A DNA stretch of 64,000 nt, taken from DATFVA01 sp963839165. GTDB lineage: Bacteria > Bacteroidota > Ignavibacteria > Ignavibacteriales > Ignavibacteriaceae. Both the position numbers and the translations under genes were made by a program. Of the stretch, positions 18,683 through 26,849 are shown in pieces; position 1 is the first letter of the stretch, and each line of letters begins with the position of its first letter. The stretch is taken from positions 62,001 to 126,000 of the forward strand of contig CAWIUG010000006.1 in the NCBI GenBank assembly GCA_963839165.1, given 5' to 3'. Below the pieces are notes generated by a model that made no database searches, was not told the origin of the DNA, and saw nothing but the letters and a program-made list of their open reading frames with translations.

Positions 18683-18803
18683 AGAGGCTGTCTCAAAAGC
18701 CTTGAATGGTCAACCTGAACTTATTTCAGGCTCTGATATCTATTCGAAAACGAATAATCAGATTCCGTTATAAATCCGGAACGACATTGTTGAGACAGCC
18801 TCT
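18683..18803. repeat. 121-bp palindromic MITE-like element
   Basis: The ends are a perfect 14-bp inverted repeat: AGAGGCTGTCTCAA at 18683-18696 and its complement TTGAGACAGCCTCT at 18790-18803. The interior is itself an imperfect palindrome, for example AATG..CCTGA...TCTGAT against its mirrored copy. No ORF is inside. Ends of the form GAGGCTGTCTCAA resemble terminal repeats of some Bacteroidota insertion sequences, so it may be a non-autonomous remnant. It sits 7 bases after the stop of the T9SS protein gene and could also act as a terminator between that gene and the TonB receptor. Confidence 0.65.
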
Positions 18804-18810
18804 TCATTTC

Positions 18811-21369
18811 TTACTTAATCAGGATCATTTTCTTCGTCTGTATGAACTCACCTGCTTCAATCCTGTAGAGATATATACCACTGGAAACTCTGCTTCCGTA
18901 GTTGTTATCTCCATTCCATTGAACACTATGGATACCATTATTCTGCTCAGCACTAACCAGGGTTTTTACTTCCCTCCCAAGAATATCATAAATCTTAAGT
19001 GTAACGTGAGATAGTCTCGGTATGGAGTAACTTATGATAGTGGTCGGGTTGAACGGGTTTGGATAGTTCTGGAAGAGATTAAATGAAACAGGTTGGAATT
19101 GCGGTTCAGTAACTCCCACAGGAATTTGTGTTACCTGAAGCAAATCCATCCATACAGTTCCGGAGAACCTTCCCAGAGGATGTAATCTGACCGAAATTGC
19201 TTTTGCTGTATAACCTTCAGGAGGATCAGGGACGATTAAATCGACATGATACTGCATCCAGTCGAACTCTGTTGCATAAGGGAACTGCAGCGGAACGTCG
19301 GGACTTGCTGCATACTGTGCCCAGCCGTCATTATTACCCATTGCCGTATGGTAGGTAGTAGTAAGAGAAATGCTCCAGGGATCACCTACTGCGATTACAG
19401 AATCAGGCTGCAGGTTTGCGCCTTTGATCCATACACTTACTCTAATTGCATCACCGGGTTGAATATCGCCAAGAGGAAATCTTTTCGTTCCTACGAAACC
19501 ATCACGTGAACCAACCGGAATATCGAACTTCAACGAATAATTTCCGTCATATGCATATTCGTCAGTTACCACTGTGTTCTCGTATCCGGCAGTCAGCACT
19601 CCATCATTTCCACCGATTGGCGGCAGCCAGTAGAACCATCCTGTAGGTACACCTACGGCTGTGTTCCAGTCCTGTCCTGCCCAGCCTCCGTTTCTTCCTA
19701 CGAATACGAAATCATCCGTCCATACGGTTCCCGTTGCATTCTTACCCCCTACGAATCTGATGATTGTCTTATATGCATCCTCTGGAAGTATAACCTCTCC
19801 TATTGCGGTAGTGTCTGCTACCCATCCGCTTGTACTTGCTGTGCTCTGGTCGAGCTCGAACTTCTTTACGCCGATAACGCTGTTATCTTCCCTGTAGAAG
19901 GTGTAGGATACATACCATTTCTCATCATCATTTGCAGGATTAGTATTAACACCGGAGGTCATATAGTACATTCCGAGGTTTATATCAACATCCTTAAAAT
20001 GTCTTTCCGACCATAGGTCGACCATATTATCAGACTCCCACATTGCGGAATCTGTTGTTGTTGTTTTCTCGATCTTAAGTGATTTTCCCATTGAACGCGA
20101 CTCATCGGTTGCCCAGGTAAGAGTTGCTCCTGACGGGACTGTGGTCATATTCCAGTATGAAGGCAGTGTCTGTTCGAAACTGCCGATTTCATTAAGTTCT
20201 GGGAGGTCGAGTTTTTCAACATGCAGATCATCCATCCATACTGTGCCGGAAAATCTTCCCAGCGGATGCAGCCTGACTGATACTGATTTAGCTGTCTGTC
20301 CTGACGGAGGTTCCGGAATTGTTACATCTACATAAAACTGCTTCCAGTCGAATTCAGTTGCGTTAGGAAAATGCAGGGGAATGTCAGGACTTGCTGCATA
20401 TTGTCCCCAACCTTCATTGTTGTTTATAGTAGTATGGTAGATTGCCGTAAGGGAAACGCTCCATGGATCGCCTACCGCTATTGCAGAATCAGGATGCAGG
20501 TTTGCACCTTTTATCCATACACTTATCCTGAGTACATCACCAGGCTGTGCATCATCAAATGCATACCGTTTTGTGCCGACAAAACCATCGCGGGAACCGA
20601 CAGGAATATCAAACTTAAGTGAATAATTTCCGGTATGTGCATATTCATCAGTTACCACGGTGTTCTCATATCCGGCAGTCAGTACTCCGTCATTTCCCCC
20701 GATTGGCGGCAGCCAGTAGAACCATCCTGTTGGTACTCCTACAGCTGTGTTCCAATCCTGTCCTGCCCAGCCTCCGTTTCTTCCTACGAATATAAAGTCA
20801 TCCGTCCACACGGTTCCTGTTGCATTCTTTCCGCCGACAAACCTGATGATCGTCTTAAATGCATCCTCAGGAAGAATTACCTCTCCTATCGCCGTGGTAT
20901 CTGCTACCCAGCCGCTTGTGCTGGCTACACTCTGATCTAATTCAAACTTCTTTACACCTATCACAGCATCTACGCTGTCATAGAATGTATAAGTTACATA
21001 CCATTTCTGATCATCACTTACCGGATTGGTATTTACCCCGGAAGTCATATAGTACATTCCAAGGTTTATATCTACATCCTTAAAATGTTTTTCAGACCAG
21101 AGATCTACCATATTATCCGATTCCCACATCGCGGAATCAGTTGTTGCTGTTTTCTCGATCTTCAGCGACTTACCCATTGAACGGTATTGATCAGTCGCCC
21201 AGGTTAGTGTTGCTCCTGACGGGACTGATGTCATATTCCAGTATGAGGGCAGAGTTTGTTCGAAGCTTCCTATATCATTTATTCCGCTTTGAGCGAACAG
21301 GGCCGATTGGAAAAACATGATGGACAGAATTCCTATCCACCATTTTGTAATCGTATTGAACCATCTCAT
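18811..21369 (-). CDS. T9SS-exported protein with duplicated carbohydrate-binding-like modules
   Basis: An 852-residue exported protein: signal peptide (about 1-26, ending SALFAQS), two tandem copies of a ~360-residue unit (about 33-390 and 393-750) and a Por sorting domain (FNLFQNYPNPFNP to KKMILIK, about 760-852). Each unit has two beta-sandwich-like halves: one from GSFEQTLPSYWNM to GTVWTDDF, the other from WFYWLPPIGGNDG to FSGTVWMDD. The repeated 'WMDDL' endings and aromatic content resemble carbohydrate-binding modules. No catalytic motif is recognised. It is the third gene after the LacI repressor, 14 bases after the dehydrogenase, so it is probably a surface glycan-capture protein for the mannoside system. 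The two units are nearly identical even in DNA, which suggests a recent duplication. Confidence 0.7.
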   Translation of the reverse strand: MRWFNTITKWWIGILSIMFFQSALFAQSGINDIGSFEQTLPSYWNMTSVPSGATLTWATDQYRSMGKSLKIEKTATTDSAMWESDNMVDLWSEKHFKDVDINLGMYYMTSGVNTNPVSDDQKWYVTYTFYDSVDAVIGVKKFELDQSVASTSGWVADTTAIGEVILPEDAFKTIIRFVGGKNATGTVWTDDFIFVGRNGGWAGQDWNTAVGVPTGWFYWLPPIGGNDGVLTAGYENTVVTDEYAHTGNYSLKFDIPVGSRDGFVGTKRYAFDDAQPGDVLRISVWIKGANLHPDSAIAVGDPWSVSLTAIYHTTINNNEGWGQYAASPDIPLHFPNATEFDWKQFYVDVTIPEPPSGQTAKSVSVRLHPLGRFSGTVWMDDLHVEKLDLPELNEIGSFEQTLPSYWNMTTVPSGATLTWATDESRSMGKSLKIEKTTTTDSAMWESDNMVDLWSERHFKDVDINLGMYYMTSGVNTNPANDDEKWYVSYTFYREDNSVIGVKKFELDQSTASTSGWVADTTAIGEVILPEDAYKTIIRFVGGKNATGTVWTDDFVFVGRNGGWAGQDWNTAVGVPTGWFYWLPPIGGNDGVLTAGYENTVVTDEYAYDGNYSLKFDIPVGSRDGFVGTKRFPLGDIQPGDAIRVSVWIKGANLQPDSVIAVGDPWSISLTTTYHTAMGNNDGWAQYAASPDVPLQFPYATEFDWMQYHVDLIVPDPPEGYTAKAISVRLHPLGRFSGTVWMDLLQVTQIPVGVTEPQFQPVSFNLFQNYPNPFNPTTIISYSIPRLSHVTLKIYDILGREVKTLVSAEQNNGIHSVQWNGDNNYGSRVSSGIYLYRIEAGEFIQTKKMILIK
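19125..21270 (-). repeat. intragenic tandem duplication, two units of about 1.07 kb
   Basis: Two long near-identical units lie inside the T9SS protein gene, roughly 20205-21270 and 19125-20190 (edges approximate). For example the strings encoding TGWFYWLPPIGGNDG and SYWNMT.VPSGATLTWATD occur in both with few base changes. Copies this similar can recombine and change copy number. Confidence 0.75.
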
Positions 21370-21383
21370 AGCACCTCCGATAA

Positions 21384-22394
21384 TTAATTATTAATTATTT
21401 GTTGTTTAATACTGCTGTTCGAACTGTTAAGAAAAATGCTGTTAATGCTGCTTAATGCTATTCGATCCGAAATGAGTTTCCGGACGTTAACTTTTCCTGT
21501 TACCAAAAGATCAATAGATGGAGCAAAGGTAAAGGGATTTAGATAAGAATTAAAAATCATAAGTTCATTCCTGAATAGGTACTGCAGGTTGAAAGTTACT
21601 TCATGGTCTGAAGGAGCAAGTCCGAATATTACTACCCTGGTTCCCTTTCCGGCTAATTGCACGGCTTGCTCTACCGTATCACTTTTCCCCACACATTCTA
21701 TAATAACATCGGTCTGCGAAGGCAGATTATCTTTTATTTTAATATCAAGGCCGGGTTCAAACGGATCAAAAGCAAAATCGGCGCCAAGATCAATTCCTGT
21801 AAGACGCTTTGAAGCATCAGGCTCCACAAGTGTAACGTTAGCCGCTCCTGCATTTTTAGCCAGCTGTACCATCAGAAGTCCTATTGTTCCTCCTCCGATA
21901 ATTACAACTTTATTTCCCGGCCTGATATCCGCGTGCTGTATCCCCCGAAGACAGCATGAGAGAGGTTCTGCAAATGAAGCAATAGAAAGATCAAAATTAT
22001 CGGGAAGTATATAGGCCTGGGATTTAGGAATAATTGTGTATTCCGCGAATCCCCCGTTTAAAGTAACCCCAAGTGCTTTGTGATTTTCACAAAAGTGAAT
22101 TTTTCCCCTTTTGCAATAATCGCAATAGCCGCAATGGATATTAGGATTAACGGCTACCCGGCTTCCGATAGTGAAGTAAGGGTCATTATCACTGCTATCT
22201 GAAATTATTCCGCTGAATTCATGACCAAGAATAACCGGAATACTTGAGGGTGCTTTGCCTTCATAGATATGCCTGTCAGTTCCACAGACACCGCAGCAGG
22301 CTACTTTAATCAGCAGTTCATTCTTCTGCAGTGCGGGAAGAGAGTAATCACCAACGACAATGTTTTTATTGCCGGTAAATAATGCTGCCAGCAT
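21384..22394 (-). CDS. zinc-dependent medium-chain alcohol/polyol dehydrogenase
   Basis: A 336-residue MDR-family dehydrogenase. Catalytic-zinc residues are in CGVCGTDRHIYEGKAPSSIPVILGHE (about 35-60) and the structural zinc cysteines in CGYCDYCKRGKIHFC (about 92-106). The Rossmann glycine motif is GGGTIGLLMVQLA (about 166-178), and acidic E in LVEPD suggests NAD preference. The family includes sorbitol, threonine and galactitol dehydrogenases; the exact substrate is not readable. It starts 9 bases after the LacI gene and belongs to the same operon. It may oxidise a sugar alcohol or an aldose released from the mannoside, but this is inference. Confidence 0.85.
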   Translation of the reverse strand: MLAALFTGNKNIVVGDYSLPALQKNELLIKVACCGVCGTDRHIYEGKAPSSIPVILGHEFSGIISDSSDNDPYFTIGSRVAVNPNIHCGYCDYCKRGKIHFCENHKALGVTLNGGFAEYTIIPKSQAYILPDNFDLSIASFAEPLSCCLRGIQHADIRPGNKVVIIGGGTIGLLMVQLAKNAGAANVTLVEPDASKRLTGIDLGADFAFDPFEPGLDIKIKDNLPSQTDVIIECVGKSDTVEQAVQLAGKGTRVVIFGLAPSDHEVTFNLQYLFRNELMIFNSYLNPFTFAPSIDLLVTGKVNVRKLISDRIALSSINSIFLNSSNSSIKQQIINN

Positions 22395-22403
22395 ATTGTC
22401 TCA

Positions 22404-23426
22404 CTAAGACTTACAGAATGAAGTAGATTTTCTGATAGTTAATTCAACAGGAACTACTACTTTTTTGGGTAAAGTTTTTTTATTCTTTAAGGTATTAGCT
22501 AATAATTTAAGAGCTTCAATTCCTAATTCTATCTTAGGAACACTGATCGTGGAAAGAGTGGGATCCAGCAAAAGATCAGCTTCTATTCCATCGAATCCTA
22601 TTACAGAAACATCATCGGGAATCCTGAGATTGTTTGATTTAAGGTAATGCATCACTCCTATGGCAAGCGCATCATTACCTGCAAACACAGCAGTTGCATC
22701 TTTGTTTTTTTTGAATAATTGTGCGGCCAGATCTATACCTGCCTGTCTACCTTCGTAAACCGAACTAGTATAAATAAGGTCTGATCTTACAGGGAGTCCG
22801 GCATGTTCCAGGGCCTGCTTGTAACCGTTTAACCGGTCAGCAAAGCTTGGATGATCTATATCGCTGGAGACAAAGGCGATTTTTTTATGCCCCAGCTGTA
22901 TCAGGTGATTCGTTGCCTGTAATCCGCCGTCTATATTATCGATCAGAACCAGAGGATAGCCGTTATGCGGCGGGATATAATCAACAAAAACGGTAGGGAT
23001 CTTATAGGCAGATAACCTATCTATCAGATTGTGAGGAATTTTTCCGGCAATTATGATCCCATCTACACTTTTATTCAGTACAAACCGCGGCAGGTTGTCT
23101 TTTTTATCAAAATCTTTTTTAATTGAGGTAAGCAGGATGTAGAAACCTTCGATCCTCGCTTCAAACTCAGTTCCCAGAAATATTTTAGTATAGAAAGGTT
23201 CCGATCTGAGAAAATGATCATCGGTAAGGATGAACCCGATATTACCCGTCTTTCCCGTAACCAGACTCCTGGCCGATTTGGATGGCTGGTAGCGGAGCGA
23301 CTTTATGGTCTTCTCTACTCTCTGTTTTGTTTCAGGGGAAATGGTTTTGGTATTATTAATAACATATGAAACAGTAGCAATCGACACACCGGCTTTTTCG
23401 GCAATATCTTTTATAGTCGGCTTCAT
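22404..23426 (-). CDS. LacI-family transcriptional regulator
   Basis: A 340-residue LacI/GalR protein. The N-terminal helix-turn-helix is TIKDIAEKAGVSIATVSYVINN (3-24), the hinge LRYQPSKSARSLVTGKTGNIG (about 48-68), then a periplasmic-binding-protein-like sensor domain containing NDALAIGVMHYL and VSVIGFDG. It is the first gene of the minus-strand carbohydrate locus and has a perfect palindromic operator 7 bases before its ATG, so it probably represses itself and the genes behind it. The inducer is likely a mannose-derived sugar or sugar phosphate (inference). Confidence 0.93.
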   Translation of the reverse strand: MKPTIKDIAEKAGVSIATVSYVINNTKTISPETKQRVEKTIKSLRYQPSKSARSLVTGKTGNIGFILTDDHFLRSEPFYTKIFLGTEFEARIEGFYILLTSIKKDFDKKDNLPRFVLNKSVDGIIIAGKIPHNLIDRLSAYKIPTVFVDYIPPHNGYPLVLIDNIDGGLQATNHLIQLGHKKIAFVSSDIDHPSFADRLNGYKQALEHAGLPVRSDLIYTSSVYEGRQAGIDLAAQLFKKNKDATAVFAGNDALAIGVMHYLKSNNLRIPDDVSVIGFDGIEADLLLDPTLSTISVPKIELGIEALKLLANTLKNKKTLPKKVVVPVELTIRKSTSFCKS

Positions 23427-23433
23427 CTATACC

Positions 23434-23451
23434 TGGTTAAACGTTTAACCA
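23434..23451. promoter_or_regulatory. LacI-family operator palindrome
   Basis: TGGTTAAACGTTTAACCA is a perfect 18-bp palindrome with a central CG, the classic form of a LacI-family operator. It lies 7-24 bases upstream of the repressor start codon, so binding would block the start of the operon. I did not find a second copy by eye in the short intergenic gaps of the locus. Confidence 0.8.
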
Positions 23452-23558
23452 GAACTTAGTCGATTTAACCTAATAAGTCAAGACCGCTTACAAAAATTCG
23501 CAATGCAATAGGACATTGGTCACTTTGCAATCCCTATTATTTACCCTGATTTAAAATA

Positions 23559-23588
23559 GGCATCCCCAACCAACCGGTTGAGGATGCC
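23559..23588 (-). terminator. terminator-like hairpin after norB
   Basis: Arms GGCATCCCCAACC and GGTTGAGGATGCC pair over 13 positions with one mismatch that is a G-U pair in the minus-strand RNA, around a 4-base loop. On the minus strand it is followed by TATTTTAAAT. It lies 20 bases downstream of the norB stop at 23609, in the right place to end the NO cluster. Confidence 0.65.
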
Positions 23589-23608
23589 ATATGGGAAGTT
23601 ATATCAAA

Positions 23609-24421
23609 TTAATTCTGTTTTGCGGCTTCAGGAAATTCCTGGCCGACGATATCTCTTTCTTTTGTAATTGACCATCCGGTTTTTAATCCCACAACAAAAT
23701 ATCCCATTACAAGGATACCGAAGGCGAAAATTGTATCGCCTATTACTCGCAGCCATCTCAGTGTATCAACTACAGGTGACTGATTAAACTCGGCTGAACG
23801 AGCGTACCAGTATCCTTTTTCAACGCTTGCCCAGGTCTGCATTAAGCCCACAGGCAGGATGCTTATAAGGATCATCAGGGCAAGGCCGATGTTGATCGTC
23901 CAGAATGAAAGTCCTATTATTTTAGTCTTCCAGACGTAACGTTGTGTAAGACCCCGGAGACAGAAGAGCATAAATCCTAGTCCCAGCATTCCGTACACAC
24001 CGAATAGTGCAGCGTGGCCGTGAACAGGAGTAGTTTCAAGTCCCTGCATATAATAGAGAGCTATCGGAGGATTGATCAGGAATCCAAACAACCCCGCACC
24101 AACGAGGTTCCAGAATGCAACTGCAATGAAGAAATAGATAGGCCACTTATATGAAACCACCCATTTACGGGCACGGCTGAGTGTAAGGTTCTCATAAGCT
24201 TCAAAACCTATTAGTACAAGAGGCACAACCTCAAGTGCGCTGAATGTTGCACCAAGGGCCATAACCGCAGTCGGGGTTCCTGTAAAATAAAGATGATGGA
24301 ACGTTCCGATTATTCCGCCTGAAAGGAAAATTGAGGTTGAGAAAAGTACTGCCGTTGTTGCCGATCTTACACCCAAGGAGTCCCATCCTTGTAAAGAGGA
24401 ATGCCATTGCAACAGTAGCAA
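23609..24421 (-). CDS. norB: quinol nitric oxide reductase, C-terminal fragment after frameshift
   Basis: The 3' part of a split qNOR gene. True homology starts near 24371, with VRSATTAVLFSTSIFLSGGIIGTFHHLYFTGTP; the first ~20 residues of this reading frame are out-of-frame sequence. It carries the HH pair that in NorB ligates heme b3 and the FeB centre, then five to six membrane helices (LGATFSALEVVPLVLIGFEAY, VYGMLGLGFMLFCLRGL, LSFWTINIGLALMILISILPVGLMQ). No independent start or ribosome site is convincing. It joins the upstream fragment if one base of a CCC run (24372-24374 on the plus strand) is removed. Without that, the enzyme would be inactive. Confidence 0.82.
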   Translation of the reverse strand: MLLLQWHSSLQGWDSLGVRSATTAVLFSTSIFLSGGIIGTFHHLYFTGTPTAVMALGATFSALEVVPLVLIGFEAYENLTLSRARKWVVSYKWPIYFFIAVAFWNLVGAGLFGFLINPPIALYYMQGLETTPVHGHAALFGVYGMLGLGFMLFCLRGLTQRYVWKTKIIGLSFWTINIGLALMILISILPVGLMQTWASVEKGYWYARSAEFNQSPVVDTLRWLRVIGDTIFAFGILVMGYFVVGLKTGWSITKERDIVGQEFPEAAKQN

Positions 24422-25904
24422 AGACTTCGAAGAAACCTTCTACCCAGAGGTGTACAACCCACCATCTCCAGTATTCAGCAATCGCAAGGTTGGTATGCTG
24501 TCCCCACATAAACCCCGCAGCATAAAAGACCGCAATAGCAACTGAAGAGATGAGAAATAATCCGAGCAGATGTTTATTCTCATCCTTTTTCTTAAGAGCC
24601 GGAAGCATAGCGCGGATCATTATAAACAGCCAGAGGAATAAGCCGACTAATAAGAACGCCTGCCAGAACCTGCCCAGATCAACGTACTCATATCCCTGGT
24701 GTCCGAACCAGAAGTTGGTTTTGAAACTAAGCATCTGGTGAACCCCGAGATACTCGCCAACCATTGAGCCGCCCACTATAATAACCAGGGCAACAAACAA
24801 AAAGTTTACAAGTCCCCGCTGATATTTAGGCTCATGCCCCGACACAGCAGGAGCGATAAAGATCCCCGTTGCAAGCCATGCAGTAGCTATCCAGAATATG
24901 CCAAGCTGCTGATGCCATGTTCGTGTAAGAGAGTAGGGAATGATCTCGGAGATCTTAATTCCATAGAAACCTGCACCTTCAACACCGTAGTGTGCAGTGA
25001 TCGCTCCAAACAGAACCTGTGCAACCACCAGTGCACCAACTATCCAGAAATATTTTAGTGTCGCTTTCATTGAGGGAGTGGGCTGCAGTGCGAGTAGTGG
25101 ATCCCACTCGGGAGCCTGGTGATGATCCTCCTGCTGTTTTCTTCTTGAAGCCGCATAATACCAGGCAAGCGCCCCGATACCGGCAAGCAGCAGAACAAAA
25201 CTTATAACAGACCAGACAACCACCATACCGGCAGGTTTATTACCGACCAGTTCCTCAGCGGGCCAGTTGTTCGTATACGTTATATTGGAACCGGGACGGT
25301 TGGTAATGCAGGCCCATGAAGCCCACCAGAAGAATGCATTCAGCTCAGAGAGTCTCTGAGGATCCTTCACAGCATTTTTAGGAATAGCGTAAATTTCTCT
25401 TAAGTGATTAAGAGCAGGATCACCTGAGAATAGTGAGGTAAAATGTTTACCCACTTTTTGAACCGCTTCTGCCCTTTCAGAAGAAATCGTGATTGTACCG
25501 GTAGAAGCATCGTAAGTATTTTTTCTTAACTCTTCTTTTAGAATTTCTCTAAGTTCGGCCTGGTAAGCGGGATCGAGATCATCATATTTTTTCCCGTATT
25601 TTTTCTGCGACCGGTCATTCAGGATCCATAAAGCCTCTCGGTGTATCCAGTCGGCTGTCCAGTCGGGAGCAATGTATGCTCCATGACCCCAGACTGTACC
25701 CATTTCCTGTCCTCCCATCGACTGCCAGACATTCTGTCCGTTTTGAATGTCTTCTTTTGTCAAAACTACTGTCCCGCCTGAGGTTACAACTTTTTCAGGG
25801 ATAGGGGGTGCCTCCCGGTATATCTCCGTTCCATAATAACCCAGCACAATGAATGAGAGAACCATAACCAGTCCCAGCCCGATCCATAGTTTTTTATAAT
25901 TCAT
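24231..25904 (-). CDS. norB: quinol-dependent nitric oxide reductase, N-terminal fragment (frameshifted)
   Basis: The first ~510 in-frame residues of qNOR, which reduces NO to N2O with quinol electrons. The start MNYKKLWIGLGLVM is a membrane helix, followed by the qNOR-specific periplasmic cytochrome-like section (KEDIQNGQNVWQSMGGQEMGTVWGHGAYIAPDWTADWIHRE, about 51-92) without a CXXCH motif. Helices follow, including HQQLGIFWIATAW and WVVHLWVEGFFEVFATVAM, the last holding the FeB-ligand His and Glu. From about 24374 downward the frame shifts and the last ~47 residues of this ORF (CKIGNNGST...) are nonsense. The full gene would be about 23609-25904. It is the last gene of a Crp, DUF2249, oxidase-like, qNOR cluster. 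A single-base error in assembly is as likely as real inactivation. Confidence 0.85.
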   Translation of the reverse strand: MNYKKLWIGLGLVMVLSFIVLGYYGTEIYREAPPIPEKVVTSGGTVVLTKEDIQNGQNVWQSMGGQEMGTVWGHGAYIAPDWTADWIHREALWILNDRSQKKYGKKYDDLDPAYQAELREILKEELRKNTYDASTGTITISSERAEAVQKVGKHFTSLFSGDPALNHLREIYAIPKNAVKDPQRLSELNAFFWWASWACITNRPGSNITYTNNWPAEELVGNKPAGMVVVWSVISFVLLLAGIGALAWYYAASRRKQQEDHHQAPEWDPLLALQPTPSMKATLKYFWIVGALVVAQVLFGAITAHYGVEGAGFYGIKISEIIPYSLTRTWHQQLGIFWIATAWLATGIFIAPAVSGHEPKYQRGLVNFLFVALVIIVGGSMVGEYLGVHQMLSFKTNFWFGHQGYEYVDLGRFWQAFLLVGLFLWLFIMIRAMLPALKKKDENKHLLGLFLISSVAIAVFYAAGFMWGQHTNLAIAEYWRWWVVHLWVEGFFEVFATVAMAFLFTRMGLLGCKIGNNGSTFLNLNFPFRRNNRNVPSSLFYRNPDCGYGPWCNIQRT

Positions 25905-25997
25905 TTAATCACCTGTTTTTGTTTCAATGAAGGAATTTTTGCGATAACGATTCTTATTACAAGTCTGCCTGACTGCAGGCCATAAAATAAAACATAT

Positions 25998-26011
25998 CCC
26001 GGCATGCCGGG
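25998..26011. promoter_or_regulatory. 14-bp perfect palindrome between norB and oxidase-like gene
   Basis: CCCGGCATGCCGGG is a perfect palindrome. On the minus strand it follows the stop of the 151-residue gene by 28 bases and is trailed by ATATGTTTTATTTT, so it may be a weak terminator; it could instead be a protein-binding site ahead of norB. Not decidable here. Confidence 0.35.
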
Positions 26012-26039
26012 TGATTTATATCCCATTTACCTATATGTT

Positions 26040-26495
26040 TTAAAATTTCTCTCCTTTTGCTTCTCTTATATGACTGCCTACAGGCCTTATCCTTCCCCAT
26101 ATAGCATAGAAAAAATAAATAATTGCGGCCACCTGAAATACTGAAAAGACAGTGATCGTCCAGCCTAACCATTCCGTATAAAAAAATGAAGCCGTCACCT
26201 GGGAAATGAACCGAAGAGCAGTTGAGGCCGTCATTAGCCAATAGGATATCAATATTTTATCAGGATCATATTTTTTATCATCCTTCTGCGGACGGGGAAA
26301 AAACCATAAGGCTACACCCATAATCATCATCATTACAGAGCCAACAAGTATAATATGAGTGTGCGCCGACTTCAGTTCATTGCTATAGGCAAAATGAAAT
26401 ACATTCTGAGCCAGCGACATGTATACACCTGTAAGAATTCCTGTTATCAGGAAGATTACACTGGTTTTAATAAAGTATCTGACTGTGGTAAACAT
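26040..26495 (-). CDS. small heme-copper-oxidase-subunit-I-like membrane protein
   Basis: A 151-residue protein with four hydrophobic segments (about 11-28, 41-65, 82-100, 107-128). The segment SAHTHIILVGSVMMMIMGVALWFFPRP (about 43-69) resembles the heme-ligand helix of cbb3 oxidase/NO reductase catalytic subunits (HxH, then PR). It is far too short to be a full oxidase. Similar short proteins are found beside NO reductases, but their function is not known to me; a role in NO handling or heme binding is plausible. It lies 11 bases after the DUF2249 gene and upstream of norB on the same strand. The start ATG at 26495 follows the preceding stop closely. Confidence 0.65.
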   Translation of the reverse strand: MFTTVRYFIKTSVIFLITGILTGVYMSLAQNVFHFAYSNELKSAHTHIILVGSVMMMIMGVALWFFPRPQKDDKKYDPDKILISYWLMTASTALRFISQVTASFFYTEWLGWTITVFSVFQVAAIIYFFYAIWGRIRPVGSHIREAKGEKF

Positions 26496-26506
26496 CTAAG
26501 GTTATC

Positions 26507-26743
26507 TCAGACCACTTTTTTGATGTTTACTATCCATACTTCGGGTCCTGATTCTACATACTCCCAGAAGAATTGTCCGCTCCTCTCGGCCGACATTTCA
26601 TAGAATAATGGTTTGGGATCATGGTCATTGATCAGATGAAGGGTTTCACCTTTCTGCAGTGAATCAAAGTTTGAAAATATTGATGAATGCTTTTCCCTTG
26701 GGATAATAGGTCTTACATCAAGTGTTTTTACAGCGTTTTCCAT
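26507..26743 (-). CDS. DUF2249 domain protein
   Basis: A 78-residue cytoplasmic protein that fits the DUF2249 family: KTLDVRPIIPREKHSSIFSNFDSLQKGETLHLINDHDPKPLFYEM. The conserved HDPKPL motif is at about 41-46. The family often accompanies denitrification and NO-stress genes; its molecular role is not established. The start at 26743 is chosen because AAGGAG stands 7 bases before that ATG; the longer frame would run into the regulator gene upstream. A Crp/DNR-type box lies 67 bases before the start. Confidence 0.83.
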   Translation of the reverse strand: MENAVKTLDVRPIIPREKHSSIFSNFDSLQKGETLHLINDHDPKPLFYEMSAERSGQFFWEYVESGPEVWIVNIKKVV

Positions 26744-26809
26744 ATCCGTACTCCTTATAAATTTCATAAATTTCTGCGGATAATTTAGAGCGGGCGGGAT
26801 TGGAATTCC

Positions 26810-26823
26810 TTGACTTAAGTCAG
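26810..26823 (-). promoter_or_regulatory. Crp/Fnr-type (DNR-like) binding site
   Basis: TTGACTTAAGTCAG contains the perfect palindrome TGACTTAAGTCA and fits the FNR/DNR consensus TTGAT-N4-ATCAA with GTCA/TGAC half-sites. It is 67-80 bases before the DUF2249 start, a fair position for activation around -40. The Crp/Fnr gene just upstream is the obvious candidate to bind it. Confidence 0.6.
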
Positions 26824-26849
26824 ATTTCTTTCGATTTATGATCTGAGGA

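Noticed and set aside
23559..23588. Second LacI operator
   Set aside because: Its sequence is unrelated to the 23434 palindrome and its place after norB with a T-rich tail fits a terminator.
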